Source: Thiohalomonas sp963783235
Lineage (GTDB): Bacteria > Pseudomonadota > Gammaproteobacteria > Thiohalomonadales > Thiohalomonadaceae
Reading direction: 5' to 3'
Assembly (NCBI GenBank): GCA_963783235.1
Contig: CAWAMN010000001.1
Coordinates: forward strand, 186,001 to 250,000
DNA length: 64,000 nucleotides
The position numbers and the translations under genes are program-made. The notes beneath the pieces were generated by a model. The model searched no databases, was not told where the DNA came from, and saw only the letters and a list, made by a program, of their open reading frames with translations. Shown piece by piece: positions 16,088 through 24,443 of this stretch (its first letter is position 1; each line of letters opens with the position of its first letter).

Positions 16088-16525
16088 TCAGCGGCCAAAC
16101 AGTCGGCGCCACCAGCGACGACGGTTTTCGGGAGGTGGAAACGCTGCCGGCAAGTCCGTTGGCTGCAGCGTCGAAAGCACCCAGCCGGGGAGCGGTGGTG
16201 GGCCGAAGCCCGGGCCACAGACACTGCCCAGATTGTTCGGATCGTAAATCTTCGCCATGGCAGGGGCCTCGGGGTCATCCACATAGACGATTCCGCAATA
16301 ATCCTCGTCATGTTCCCGGCGAAGCAGTGCATCGACCTCCTCGATGAAACTGCCCAGTTCACGGCCTGTGGCCGGCGCGTCCGGTGGCGCTTCACCGACG
16401 GCGTAGACAAACCAGTCGGCCTCGCTGGCGCGAAGGCGCTCCCAGAATTGGTCCAGGTCTTCCCAGTTGAGGAGGTTGCGGAAATATCCCTGGTATTTTG
16501 CGATGAAAGGTTCTTTTGGGTCCAT
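16088..16525 (-). CDS. Hypothetical protein
   Basis: A 145-residue acidic protein that I cannot place in a named family. It starts MDPKEPFIAKYQGYF, has FIEEVDALLRREHDEDYCGIVYVDDPEAP in the middle, a conserved-looking CGPGFGPPPLPGWVLS segment near residue 110, and ends in a very basic tail (RRRWWRRLFGR). It has no signal peptide or membrane segment. The ATG at 16525 is preferred over a TTG five codons earlier. It lies between the NtrC-type regulator and the YcgR pair on the same strand. Confidence 0.65.
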   Translation of the reverse strand: MDPKEPFIAKYQGYFRNLLNWEDLDQFWERLRASEADWFVYAVGEAPPDAPATGRELGSFIEEVDALLRREHDEDYCGIVYVDDPEAPAMAKIYDPNNLGSVCGPGFGPPPLPGWVLSTLQPTDLPAAFPPPENRRRWWRRLFGR

Positions 16526-16610
16526 GGCAACAAAACGCAATTCAATGGTTTCAGTTTACGGGTAGAACTCCGCTTTTTACAGATGTCCTGTTAGCGTGCG
16601 AGCGGATGCG

Positions 16611-17948
16611 TCAATTCCGTTTGCGGCTAATCCCGAGTTTTTGACGACGCTCCCAGAGGGTTTTGCGGCTAATGCCCAACTGCCTTGCCAGTTCGGTTTC
16701 GGTCATCTTCCCCTCGTTTTCTCGCACAAAGCGGACGAAATAGTCGTCCAGGGAGAGATTATCGGGCAGTGCGGCATCGGTCGGTGCAGTGGTGGCTCCA
16801 TCTTCGAGCGGAAGCAGATCGGCTGGTACCGTGTCGGTTTCGCTCAGGATAACGGCCCGCTCCAGCACGTTTTCCAGTTCACGGACATTGCCCGGCCACG
16901 GATAACGCCGAATGCGTTCCATGGCATCGGCAGCGAGCTGCATCGGGGGCCGGTTCAATCGCCGGCAGGTCTTGTCGAGCAGGACACGCGCCAACTCTTC
17001 CACATCCTCGCCTCGGCTTCGCAATGGTGGCAGGGCGATTTCCATGACATGCAGTCGGAAGTAGAGGTCGTCGCGAAAACGCCCGTCATTGACCCGTTTT
17101 TGAAGATTGCGGTGAGTGGCGGCAATAAGTCGAATATTGGCCTTTCGTGATTGGGTGGATCCGACCCGGCGGATCTCGCCCTCCTGAAGCACCCGCAGAA
17201 GCCGGGCCTGGGCCTCAAGGGGCAACTCGCCGATTTCATCGAGAAACAGGGTCCCGCCGTCGGCGGCTTCGACCAGGCCACGGTGGCACTCCACGGCGCC
17301 GGTGAATGCGCCCTTTTCGTGGCCGAACAGCTCCGATTCGATGAGTCCGTCGGGAATCGCCGCGCAGTTGACGGTAATGATGGGTGCATTGCGCCGTGCA
17401 CTGTGTTCGTGGACCGCCCGGGCAACCAGTTCCTTGCCTGTGCCCGACTCCCCCAAAATCAGTACGGTCGTATCGGTGGGTGCCACCTTTTGAATGCGGG
17501 CAAAAACCTCCTGCATGGGGGAGCAGGTGCCGATTATCCCTTCGATGGGGTAGGTGCGGGAGAGCTCTGATTTCAGAACTTCATTGTTACGGGCCAAGTC
17601 ACGCTGCTTGAGAATGCGTTCGACGGTCATCACCATGTCGTCGTGATCAAACGGTTTGGCGATGTAGTCCACCGCCCCCATTTTCATCGAATCAACGGCA
17701 GAGCGAACGCTCGCGTAACTGGTCATGATGAGTACCGGTACATCGCCCGAGCGGTCGATAATGTCCGTTCCGGGGGCGCCGGGGAGACGCAGATCGGCGA
17801 TGATCAGCTGGAAATCGCTGACGGTGTGGTTGGCCTCTGCTTCGCTCACGGAGCCGGCTTCGGAAACCGAATAGCCGTGCCGCTCCAGCAGCCGGCGCAA
17901 AGCCGTGCGGATGATCGCCTCGTCTTCGACAATCAGTATCTGACTCAT
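16611..17948 (-). CDS. Sigma-54-dependent NtrC-family response regulator (CbrB-like)
   Basis: A 445-residue regulator with three domains: a receiver (1-120) with the phospho-acceptor Asp at about 52 in IIADLRLPG, an AAA+ domain with GESGTGKE and the sigma-54 contact loop GAFTGA, and a C-terminal HTH (TELARQLGISRKTLWERRQ). It overlaps the stop of the sensor kinase by 4 bp, so the two are a cognate pair. It is the obvious activator for the sigma-54 promoter at 14120-14135 and the probable reader of the GTTAC-N5-GTAAC palindromes. Resemblance to CbrB rests on partner architecture rather than alignment. Confidence 0.92.
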   Translation of the reverse strand: MSQILIVEDEAIIRTALRRLLERHGYSVSEAGSVSEAEANHTVSDFQLIIADLRLPGAPGTDIIDRSGDVPVLIMTSYASVRSAVDSMKMGAVDYIAKPFDHDDMVMTVERILKQRDLARNNEVLKSELSRTYPIEGIIGTCSPMQEVFARIQKVAPTDTTVLILGESGTGKELVARAVHEHSARRNAPIITVNCAAIPDGLIESELFGHEKGAFTGAVECHRGLVEAADGGTLFLDEIGELPLEAQARLLRVLQEGEIRRVGSTQSRKANIRLIAATHRNLQKRVNDGRFRDDLYFRLHVMEIALPPLRSRGEDVEELARVLLDKTCRRLNRPPMQLAADAMERIRRYPWPGNVRELENVLERAVILSETDTVPADLLPLEDGATTAPTDAALPDNLSLDDYFVRFVRENEGKMTETELARQLGISRKTLWERRQKLGISRKRN

Positions 17949-20926
17949 GCGCTTTCCTGTGTCTGAATGGCTTCCGGAGTGCGTTCACTGGCTGCGGGCA
18001 GTCGCAGTCGCACACGGGTTCCTGCACCGGGGAGGCTGTCGATGGTGACGCTCCCCGAGTGTTCCTGGACGATGTTGTAAACCATTGGGAGTCCCAGTCC
18101 CGTGCCCTCGCCGGGATCCTTGGTGGTAAAAAACGGTTCAAAGACTTGATCCAGTTCGTCAGGGTCGATTCCGCTGCCGTGATCGATGACATCGACCAGG
18201 ACGTAATGGGACTGTCCGAAGGCCGATATCTCAATGCGGTCGCCGGGGGCGGAGGCGTCGCAGGCGTTGCTGAAAAGGTTTACAAATACCTGGACCAGCC
18301 GCTGGCGGTCACCGAGCGCCGTGAGCGACGGCGGACAGTTCACGGTGAACTGCAACTGCTTGCCCGAAACGCTGAGTCGAACCAGTCGGACGGCCTCTTC
18401 AATCGCGTCGGCCAGGCTGACCGAAACGGGGGTGTGATCAGCGACCGTGCCGCTGTGGCTGAAGCTGACCAGTGACTGCACGATGCTGGAGATGCGGCGG
18501 GTCTGTTCGAGGATCTGTTCCAGTCCCTCTTCGGTCAGTTCATCGTCCCGTTCACTCAGCAGGTTCTGCGCGAGACAGGCTATTCCGGTGACCGGATTGC
18601 CCACCTCATGTGCCACACCAGCCGCCAGCCGGCCGATGGAGGCGAGTCGTTCACTGTGCGCCAATTCCGACTCGAGCCGGTAAAGGTCCGTCAGATCTTC
18701 TACCAGAATGACGGTGCCGCCCGGCTGTATTTCGCTGTGGGGTCCGGTGCCGGGGCCCTCGATGGCGGCCTTGTGCAGATTGAAAACCCGCATTTCCTTG
18801 CCATCGCGCATCTTGATTTTGTGCAGGTGATCGTCCTGTGCACGCAAAAATCCACACAGTAGCCCGGACCACGGTTCGGGCAGTGATTTGAGGGGAAGGC
18901 CCAAGGCCTGACGGTGAGGGACGCCGGATATGGCCTGCATGGCCACGTTCCAGCTCACCACCTCCCGGTCAGGTCCCAGGGAGCACACGCCCAGGGGCAG
19001 ATCGTGCAGTACCTGCCGGTGGTAGCGGCGCAAATCGTCGAGTTCGGCCGCCAGTCCCTTGAGGCGGGTCCGGGAATCTTCCAGTCGCTGCTCCATGTAG
19101 CGCACGCTGGCGGAAAGTGCGGTGCGGGCACCGGGCTCTATCTGCAGGCGCTCATCCACAATCATGCGCGCCAATACCGGGCCCACCAATCCCGAGAGGT
19201 TTCGCTCGATGCGTTCGCGCACGCGTCGCAGTTGGGTCGGGGAGACGGAGTCGGAAGCCACCCCAAGATCCGCGAGGGCACGCTTGACTTCGTGGTCGGC
19301 CATTTCACGGCCGGTAATCAGCGCCAACTGCTCGCGGATCTGCTGCAGGGAGCCCGCAACCAGCGTTCCACGCGGAGGTCCCACGCTCTCCCTGCAGCAG
19401 GCTTGAGCGGCCTCGAATTCCGAATCCCGGGGGCGTGAGAGCAGCGAACCGACCACGAACAGCAACGCATTGACCGTCAGTGACCAGAACGTGGCGGGCG
19501 TCCAGGGGTCGCCGGCGTCGGGACCCAATATCTGGAGGGGATCCAGGGCATTTCGGATCAATCCGGACTGCTCGAACAGCGGAAGGAGAAGCGTGATCGT
19601 CCAGACCCCCGCTCCCCCGAGCAGGCCGAGGATAAAACCGGTGCGGGTGGCTCGGCGCCAATAGAGCAGACCGGCGATGCCGGGCAGAAACTGCGCCACT
19701 GCAACAAACGAGATGAGGCCCAGTCGGGCCAGACTCTGATTGCGTTCGAGAAGCAGAAAGAAGGCGTAGCCCGCCAGGATGATCACGGCAATGAGTAGAC
19801 GGCGGCCCCAGAGCAGCCAACGATAGAGGTCAGTCTCGGGTTTGAGTTTCGGTGGGAAACTGGCCGGCAGGACCAGATGATTCATGCACATGGCCGCCAG
19901 CGCGAGGGTGGTGACGATAATCATCGCCGAAGCGGCCGATACCCCGCCGAGGAAAGTCAGGATCGGCAGGAGGGTCGAACCACTCTCCAGAGTGATGCCG
20001 AGCACGAAAAAATCGGCAGCCGTCTCCGGGGACAGCTTCATACCCGCCCAGAGGATCGGGGGAATGGCCAGATTGAGTACCAGCAAAAACAGGGGGAAGC
20101 CCCAACTCGCAGCCGACAGTGTCCGGCTCTCCTGGTTCTCGGTAAACGTCATGTGGAACTGGCGGGGTAGCAGGAAGGCCGCAGCAAAGGAGAGGAGCAG
20201 CAGGGTTCCCCAGGGACCCTCGCGGACCGGCCTGTAGAGATTCTCCAGGGCTTCGGGATGGTTTTGGAGCCACGCGTCCATCCCTCCCATCCCCCCGAAG
20301 ACGCCAAACACGGCAAACAGGCCCACGATGACCAGCGCCGTCAGCTTCACCAGCGATTCGAAGGCAATCGCCACCACCAAGCCCCGATGCTTTTCCCTCG
20401 CCGAGATATGCCTCGCACCGAACAGGATGGCGAACAGGATGATGGTGATGCAGAAAGCGAGCGCAATGAGGTGAGGGGCCGATTCGCGGGTCAGTACCTG
20501 AAGCGACTCGGTTACCGCCCTGATCTGCAGGGCGATATAGGGAAGAGTGCCCGCCAGCATAAATACGGTCACCAGCACGCCCGCCAGCTGGCTCTGATAG
20601 CGGAAGGCGAAGACGTCCGCAAGCGAGGCCAACTGGTAATCATGGGTCAGGCGCAGGATTGGACGCAGCAGGACGGGGGTCAGCAGGAAGGCCAACGTCA
20701 CGCCGAGGTAGATGGTCAGAAAGTTGTAGCCCTGCTCCTGCGCAAACCCGACGCTGCCGTAGTAGGTCCAGGAGGTGGCATAAACGCCGAGCGACAGGAC
20801 GTAGGTGGCGGGGTGTCGTGCCAGACGGGCCGGAAGCCAGCCGCGGTCGGCGGCATAGGCGACGACGAAAAGCAGCCCCAAATAGGCGACCCCGGCGAGA
20901 AACAGCTGCCAGAGCTCAAAACTCAT
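17945..20926 (-). CDS. Sodium:solute symporter-fused sensor histidine kinase (CbrA/CrbS-like)
   Basis: A 993-residue inner-membrane kinase. The first roughly 500 residues are a symporter-like domain with about 12-13 membrane segments (for example SYTWTYYGSVG-type motif TSWTYYGSVGFAQEQGY). A linker and a PAS-like region follow (about 600-740), then the HisKA box AAGVAHEVGNPVTG with the phospho-His near residue 770, and an ATPase domain with DHGSGI and GTGLGLP. CbrA and CrbS kinases of this build control carbon use and acs in other gammaproteobacteria. The start at 20926 overlaps the upstream 66-codon gene in ATGAGTTTTGA. The extra 28 codons upstream lie inside that gene and are not conserved. 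Confidence 0.92.
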   Translation of the reverse strand: MSFELWQLFLAGVAYLGLLFVVAYAADRGWLPARLARHPATYVLSLGVYATSWTYYGSVGFAQEQGYNFLTIYLGVTLAFLLTPVLLRPILRLTHDYQLASLADVFAFRYQSQLAGVLVTVFMLAGTLPYIALQIRAVTESLQVLTRESAPHLIALAFCITIILFAILFGARHISAREKHRGLVVAIAFESLVKLTALVIVGLFAVFGVFGGMGGMDAWLQNHPEALENLYRPVREGPWGTLLLLSFAAAFLLPRQFHMTFTENQESRTLSAASWGFPLFLLVLNLAIPPILWAGMKLSPETAADFFVLGITLESGSTLLPILTFLGGVSAASAMIIVTTLALAAMCMNHLVLPASFPPKLKPETDLYRWLLWGRRLLIAVIILAGYAFFLLLERNQSLARLGLISFVAVAQFLPGIAGLLYWRRATRTGFILGLLGGAGVWTITLLLPLFEQSGLIRNALDPLQILGPDAGDPWTPATFWSLTVNALLFVVGSLLSRPRDSEFEAAQACCRESVGPPRGTLVAGSLQQIREQLALITGREMADHEVKRALADLGVASDSVSPTQLRRVRERIERNLSGLVGPVLARMIVDERLQIEPGARTALSASVRYMEQRLEDSRTRLKGLAAELDDLRRYHRQVLHDLPLGVCSLGPDREVVSWNVAMQAISGVPHRQALGLPLKSLPEPWSGLLCGFLRAQDDHLHKIKMRDGKEMRVFNLHKAAIEGPGTGPHSEIQPGGTVILVEDLTDLYRLESELAHSERLASIGRLAAGVAHEVGNPVTGIACLAQNLLSERDDELTEEGLEQILEQTRRISSIVQSLVSFSHSGTVADHTPVSVSLADAIEEAVRLVRLSVSGKQLQFTVNCPPSLTALGDRQRLVQVFVNLFSNACDASAPGDRIEISAFGQSHYVLVDVIDHGSGIDPDELDQVFEPFFTTKDPGEGTGLGLPMVYNIVQEHSGSVTIDSLPGAGTRVRLRLPAASERTPEAIQTQESA

Positions 20927-21116
20927 CGTTCGGGAAGCGCTGCTGTAGTTGGACGGCAAGGATGATGATAACGCCCCAGAGCAGGTAGGGGAGATACCAC
21001 GGTGAGTCATCCGCGGCCCAGACTGCTACCAGCGGTGATGCGAGCAGCAGCAGTGCAAAGAGAAACAGTAGGATGACCCGGTCGACCGAACCGCCGGTTT
21101 CAGAGCGTTTTGCCAT
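20916..21116 (-). CDS. Small membrane protein overlapping the kinase start (CbrX-like position)
   Basis: A 66-residue protein with two hydrophobic segments: VILLFLFALLLLASPLVAVW (about 13-32) and a second around residues 42-58. Its last 11 bases contain the kinase ATG, an arrangement that normally couples translation. In Pseudomonas a small gene called cbrX overlaps cbrA in the same way. I call the position CbrX-like but have not shown homology. Such small proteins before symporter-type kinases or transporters may be accessory subunits, as DUF4212 is for the symporter here. The predicted start lies directly below a possible promoter. Confidence 0.75.
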   Translation of the reverse strand: MAKRSETGGSVDRVILLFLFALLLLASPLVAVWAADDSPWYLPYLLWGVIIILAVQLQQRFPNDEF

Positions 21117-21122
21117 GGAGGC

Positions 21123-21150
21123 AGCATACCACGGACGTTACAAAACGTAA
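21123..21150 (-). promoter_or_regulatory. Possible sigma-70 promoter of the small ORF-kinase-regulator operon
   Basis: The minus strand reads TTACGT, 16 bp, then TATGCT, six bases before the ATG at 21116. The -35 hexamer lies inside the GTTAC-N5-GTAAC palindrome. A leaderless or very short leader would result if this start is right. Confidence 0.45.
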
Positions 21151-21151
21151 C
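21137..21151. promoter_or_regulatory. GTTAC-N5-GTAAC palindrome before the kinase operon
   Basis: GTTAC-aaaac-GTAAC is a perfect inverted repeat with the same half-sites and spacing as 14197-14211. It overlaps the putative -35 region, which would suit autorepression. A further perfect 12-bp palindrome, CCAAGCGCTTGG, lies at 21157-21168. Confidence 0.68.
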
Positions 21152-21228
21152 ACCTTCCAAGCGCTTGGGACCGAAGATCGGCTTCGGGTATCCGGGGCTA
21201 CCGGTCGGCAAGGACCGGGCGAAAAAAC

Positions 21229-21732
21229 TCAGAGATGATCTACCAGCAGTCCGCTGGTCTGGCGCAGGCGATGACTCAGGGTCTGAGCCATTTTCCAAAG
21301 GACCTTGAAGGCCAGCCGCGTGTGCTCCTCGGCGATGCGCTCGAAGTTCCCCTGAGTAAAAAGCAGCAGGACCGTTTCGGTCTTCGCCACGACGGTGGCC
21401 GAATGGGGCTGCTGGTCGATAATCGACATCTCGCCAATAGTCTTGCCGGGCCGAATCGTTGCGAGCTTCCGCTGTTTTCCGCCGTCCGCCTCCTTGATGA
21501 CATCCAGTTTGCCCTCCACCACCAGGCAGAGAAAGCTGTCCCGATGTCCCTCACGGAAAACCATCGTTCCCGGGACTGCGTCATAGGCCTGCATGTAGTC
21601 GGCGAGAGTCTCCAGCTCACGACGGGTGAAGTCGTTGAACATCGTGATATCCTCGAGCATATCGCTCAGCCGTTCCTTGAACGAGGGGCCGTGGCCGATC
21701 TGCTGGAGGCCTTTGGGCAGTTCTGCTGTCAT
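21229..21732 (-). CDS. Cyclic nucleotide-binding domain protein
   Basis: A 167-residue single-domain protein of the Crp/cNMP-binding fold without a DNA-binding HTH. Motifs include DYMQAYDAVPGTMVFREGHRDS and the loop GKTIGEMSIIDQQPHSATVVA. That loop has the E of a phosphate-binding cassette but lacks the canonical RSA arginine-serine, so the ligand may not be cAMP. The ATG at 21732 fits where the helical N-terminal leader begins; the longer frame overlaps gluQRS. It is likely cotranscribed with gluQRS upstream. Confidence 0.82.
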   Translation of the reverse strand: MTAELPKGLQQIGHGPSFKERLSDMLEDITMFNDFTRRELETLADYMQAYDAVPGTMVFREGHRDSFLCLVVEGKLDVIKEADGGKQRKLATIRPGKTIGEMSIIDQQPHSATVVAKTETVLLLFTQGNFERIAEEHTRLAFKVLWKMAQTLSHRLRQTSGLLVDHL

Positions 21733-21790
21733 CGTCGAGGGTCCGGGAACGCGGATGGTGTGAGGATTGTACAGCGTGAACCGCCGCCGG

Positions 21791-22693
21791 TCAGTGGTTA
21801 GGCAGGCTCCGAACGGCCGGAATGTGAGCCGGGTCCCAATGGCCGATGGCCCAGCGCCAAAAGCTATCCCGATCACCTTGGGATAATTCAGCGGGTGGAT
21901 TCTGGCCCAAAAACGTCAGGGCCCGAATCAATGCCGGTAATGGCCTGGCGGGGTCGATGGGGGCGGCATGGGTCTGCTTGCTGAGTTTCTGTCCCCTCGC
22001 GTTGACTGCCACGGGGAGATGCAGATAGGTGGGTGTGGGGGCGCCGAGTAGCCGCTGGAGGTAGATTTGGCGCGGCGTCGAATCGATCAGATCACTGCCG
22101 CGTACCACTTCGGTGATCCCCTGTTCGGCATCGTCGACCACAACGGCGAGCTGATAGGCAAACAGCCCGTCGGCCCGGCGGATGACGAAGTCTCCCACGT
22201 CGCGCTCGAGCGTCTGTGCAAGCGCTCCCTGCAGCTTGTCTTCAAAACCGATGTGCTGTCCGGTGACGTTGACCCTTATCGTTCGGGATCGACGGCCCGC
22301 CGGGAGACCCTTTCGGCAACTGCCGGGATAGACGCCCGGCGTGCCTCCGAGGGCAAGGATGGCATCGGCCACCTCCTTGCGGGAACAGGCGCACCCGTAA
22401 GCGACTTCGTTTCGCACCAGTTCCCTTAAGGCGGCACTGTAGGCCTCGTCACGCCGGCTCTGGAAAACCACCTCGCGGTCCCAGTACAGCCCGAACGCTT
22501 CGAGCGAGTGGAGGATCGCATCCGCGGCTCCAGGGATCTCCCGGGGGCGGTCGAGATCTTCCATCCTCACCAGCCAGAGTCCACCCTGGCTGCGCGCCTG
22601 CAGGAAACTGCCGACGGCCGCCACCAGTGATCCGAAATGCAACGGACCGGTAGGCGAGGGAGCGAAACGGCCTATGTAGTCAGTTACTTGCAC
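21791..22693 (-). CDS. gluQRS: Glutamyl-Q tRNA(Asp) synthetase
   Basis: A 300-residue truncated GluRS-like enzyme that attaches glutamate to queuosine at position 34 of tRNA(Asp). It shows the class I signature GRFAPSPTGPLHFGSL at the N terminus and a KMSKS-like QKLSKQ near residue 235. The zinc-site segment has CAC...C (GCACSRKEV and YPGSCRKG). It lacks the GluRS anticodon-binding domain, as expected for this family. It lies directly after dksA, a widespread gammaproteobacterial arrangement, although a strong terminator separates the two. The queuosine-pathway gene queF is in the same window. Confidence 0.95.
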   Translation of the reverse strand: MQVTDYIGRFAPSPTGPLHFGSLVAAVGSFLQARSQGGLWLVRMEDLDRPREIPGAADAILHSLEAFGLYWDREVVFQSRRDEAYSAALRELVRNEVAYGCACSRKEVADAILALGGTPGVYPGSCRKGLPAGRRSRTIRVNVTGQHIGFEDKLQGALAQTLERDVGDFVIRRADGLFAYQLAVVVDDAEQGITEVVRGSDLIDSTPRQIYLQRLLGAPTPTYLHLPVAVNARGQKLSKQTHAAPIDPARPLPALIRALTFLGQNPPAELSQGDRDSFWRWAIGHWDPAHIPAVRSLPNH

Positions 22694-22708
22694 GTGCCAT
22701 TAACCGTC

Positions 22709-22799
22709 AAACGCAGAGATAGATCCCCCGATTAGCGGCAAAGGGAATCCCGTGGAATGCACCGAGATGCCGCTTTTTCCGCGCGTCTGCTCTGCGTTT
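22709..22799. repeat. Short inverted pair in the dksA-gluQRS gap
   Basis: AAACGCAGAG (22709-22718) and CTCTGCGTTT (22790-22799) are exact inverted complements, related to the family C boundary repeats. They sit downstream of the dksA terminator. Confidence 0.5.
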
Positions 22800-22833
22800 C
22801 ACGTTTTCCTTTTTGTCCTTACGTTCCAAAACG

Positions 22834-22860
22834 AAAAAGGGGGCACAAGGCCCCCTTTTT
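22834..22860 (-). terminator. dksA terminator
   Basis: AAAAAGGGGGC-acaag-GCCCCCTTTTT is a perfect 11-bp stem flanked by A and T tracts, so it could act in either direction. It lies 19 bp past the dksA stop and should reduce read-through into gluQRS. Confidence 0.9.
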
Positions 22861-22878
22861 CCGGATACGGCTTGCAGG

Positions 22879-23412
22879 TCAGCCGCGCTGCTTCTCCCGG
22901 ATCTCGTCCAGGGTTTTGCAGTCGATGCAGAGGGTCGCTGTAGGCCGGGCCTCCAGTCGACGAATCCCGATTTCGATGCCGCACGATTCGCAGTAGCCGT
23001 ATTCGCCTTCATCCAGAGCATCCAGCGACTCGGCAATCTTCTTGATCAATTTGCGCTCGCGATCGCGGGTGCGCAACTCCATCGTGAATTCAGATTCCTG
23101 CGTGGCGCGATCGTTCGGATCCGGAAAATTGGCTGCCTCATCCTTCATGTGGTGCACCGTACGGTCCACCTCTTCCATGAGCTCCTTACGCCATCCGGTG
23201 AGGATGTGGCGGAAATGCTCGCGCATCTCTTCGCTCATATATTCCTCACCTTTCTTGGGTTCATAGGGCGTGAATTTGCCGAAACCCTCGACGGCGCTTT
23301 TTTGAGGAGCCGTGTTTTCCACCTTGGACGCGCCCTTCTTCTTGCTCGAAGAGACGCTCTTCTTTTCAGTGGTTTTGGTGGCCACCTCGGCCGCCGTTTT
23401 CTTCGCTGGCAT
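22879..23412 (-). CDS. dksA: RNA polymerase-binding transcription factor DksA
   Basis: A 177-residue protein. The coiled-coil tip segment DPNDRATQESEF and the zinc finger CESCGIEIGIRR...LCIDC (CX2C-X17-CX2C) identify DksA, which binds the RNA polymerase secondary channel and works with ppGpp. It is about 25 residues longer than the E. coli protein because of a Lys/Thr/Ser-rich N-terminal extension (residues 1-45). The ATG at 23412 gives MPAKKTAAEVATK. The terminator follows immediately. Confidence 0.97.
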   Translation of the reverse strand: MPAKKTAAEVATKTTEKKSVSSSKKKGASKVENTAPQKSAVEGFGKFTPYEPKKGEEYMSEEMREHFRHILTGWRKELMEEVDRTVHHMKDEAANFPDPNDRATQESEFTMELRTRDRERKLIKKIAESLDALDEGEYGYCESCGIEIGIRRLEARPTATLCIDCKTLDEIREKQRG

Positions 23413-23512
23413 ATCCGTTTATCTCCTGCCTGTATGCCCCAGCCAACTAAGGCCGCACAAAACAAGCCGGCATCTATACCAGAACTACCGGTTCCGCGCA
23501 ATAATGGGGCGG

Positions 23513-23612
23513 GTGTACTGTTTTATGCTAAATGGCACTTTATGAGCCTCCCGAAAGCGTCAGAACAAGGCGCAGCGCGCAGGCAATGGTTGTTTAGCAT
23601 GAAACAGTACGC
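23513..23612 (-). mobile_element. Family A MITE-like element, copy 3 (internally deleted)
   Basis: The left end GTGTACTGTTTTATGCTA (23513-23530) is matched by the complement of TAGCATGAAACAGTACGC (23595-23612) with two mismatches. The core, read on the minus strand, is AACCATTGCCTGCGCGCTGC followed by GCCTTGTTCTGAC, nearly identical to copy 1. At 100 bp it lacks about 75 bp found in copy 2. It lies between dksA and the CbbY-like gene. Confidence 0.75.
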
Positions 23613-23681
23613 GGGGTGCGTCTCTCCGGGCGCTCCGGTAACCTATGCCGTTTTCAACGCCCAATCGTAATCGAAACTGCA

Positions 23682-24443
23682 ATGGCAAAACTTGACGCAC
23701 TTCTATTTGACGTGGATGGAACGCTGGCCGATACCGAACGCGACGGCCATCGGGTGGCTTTTAACCGCGCCTTCGCCGGTGCCGGTCTGGATTGGGACTG
23801 GTCCGAGGAGCTCTACGGCAAATTGCTGGCGGTGACCGGCGGCAAGGAGCGTATTCGCTACTATCTGGATAATTTCAACAGCGCGTTCGAGGGCCCGGCG
23901 GATTTGGACGCGTTCATCGCCGGTCTGCACAAGGCTAAGACCGCGCATTACACCCAAATGCTCTCCGAGGGGCGGATACCGCTGCGTCCCGGCGTGCGGC
24001 GCCTGATCGGCGAGGCGCGCGCCGCGGGTCTCAAGTTGGCCGTGGTCACCACCACAACGCCGGAAAACGTCAGTGCTTTGCTGGAAAATGCCCTGGAAGC
24101 GGGTTCTATGGAGTGGTTCGACGTCATCGCCGCCGGTGACGTGGTGCCGAAGAAAAAGCCGGCACCCGACATCTATTTCTATGCCATGGAGAAACTCGGC
24201 CTCGGCCCCGAGCAGTGCATTGCCTTCGAGGATTCCCACAACGGCATCCTTTCCTCTTCGGCGGCTGCACTGAAGACCATCGTTGCGGTCAACGGCTATA
24301 CCCGCGACGAGGTGTTCGAAGGAGCCGCCGTCGTGTTGGACCATTGGGGCGAGCCCGATTCGCCTTTCGGGGTGATGGCAGGGGAGGTCGGCAACGCCAC
24401 CTTCCTGGACCTGGCGCTCGTTCGTCGGCTCCATGAGACCTGA
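23682..24443 (+). CDS. CbbY-like HAD-superfamily phosphatase
   Basis: A 253-residue HAD hydrolase. It shows motif I LLFDVDGTLADTE with the nucleophile and acid aspartates near residues 9-11, a helical cap, motif II VVTTTTPENV, and motif III/IV KKKPAPDIYFYA and CIAFEDSHNGI. CbbY enzymes remove the Rubisco inhibitor xylulose-1,5-bisphosphate, and the cap-domain sequence resembles them, but related sugar phosphatases cannot be excluded. The ATG at 23682 was chosen because the upstream open frame runs into the repeat. Its end overlaps the aminotransferase start by 11 bp. Confidence 0.85.
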   Translation: MAKLDALLFDVDGTLADTERDGHRVAFNRAFAGAGLDWDWSEELYGKLLAVTGGKERIRYYLDNFNSAFEGPADLDAFIAGLHKAKTAHYTQMLSEGRIPLRPGVRRLIGEARAAGLKLAVVTTTTPENVSALLENALEAGSMEWFDVIAAGDVVPKKKPAPDIYFYAMEKLGLGPEQCIAFEDSHNGILSSSAAALKTIVAVNGYTRDEVFEGAAVVLDHWGEPDSPFGVMAGEVGNATFLDLALVRRLHET

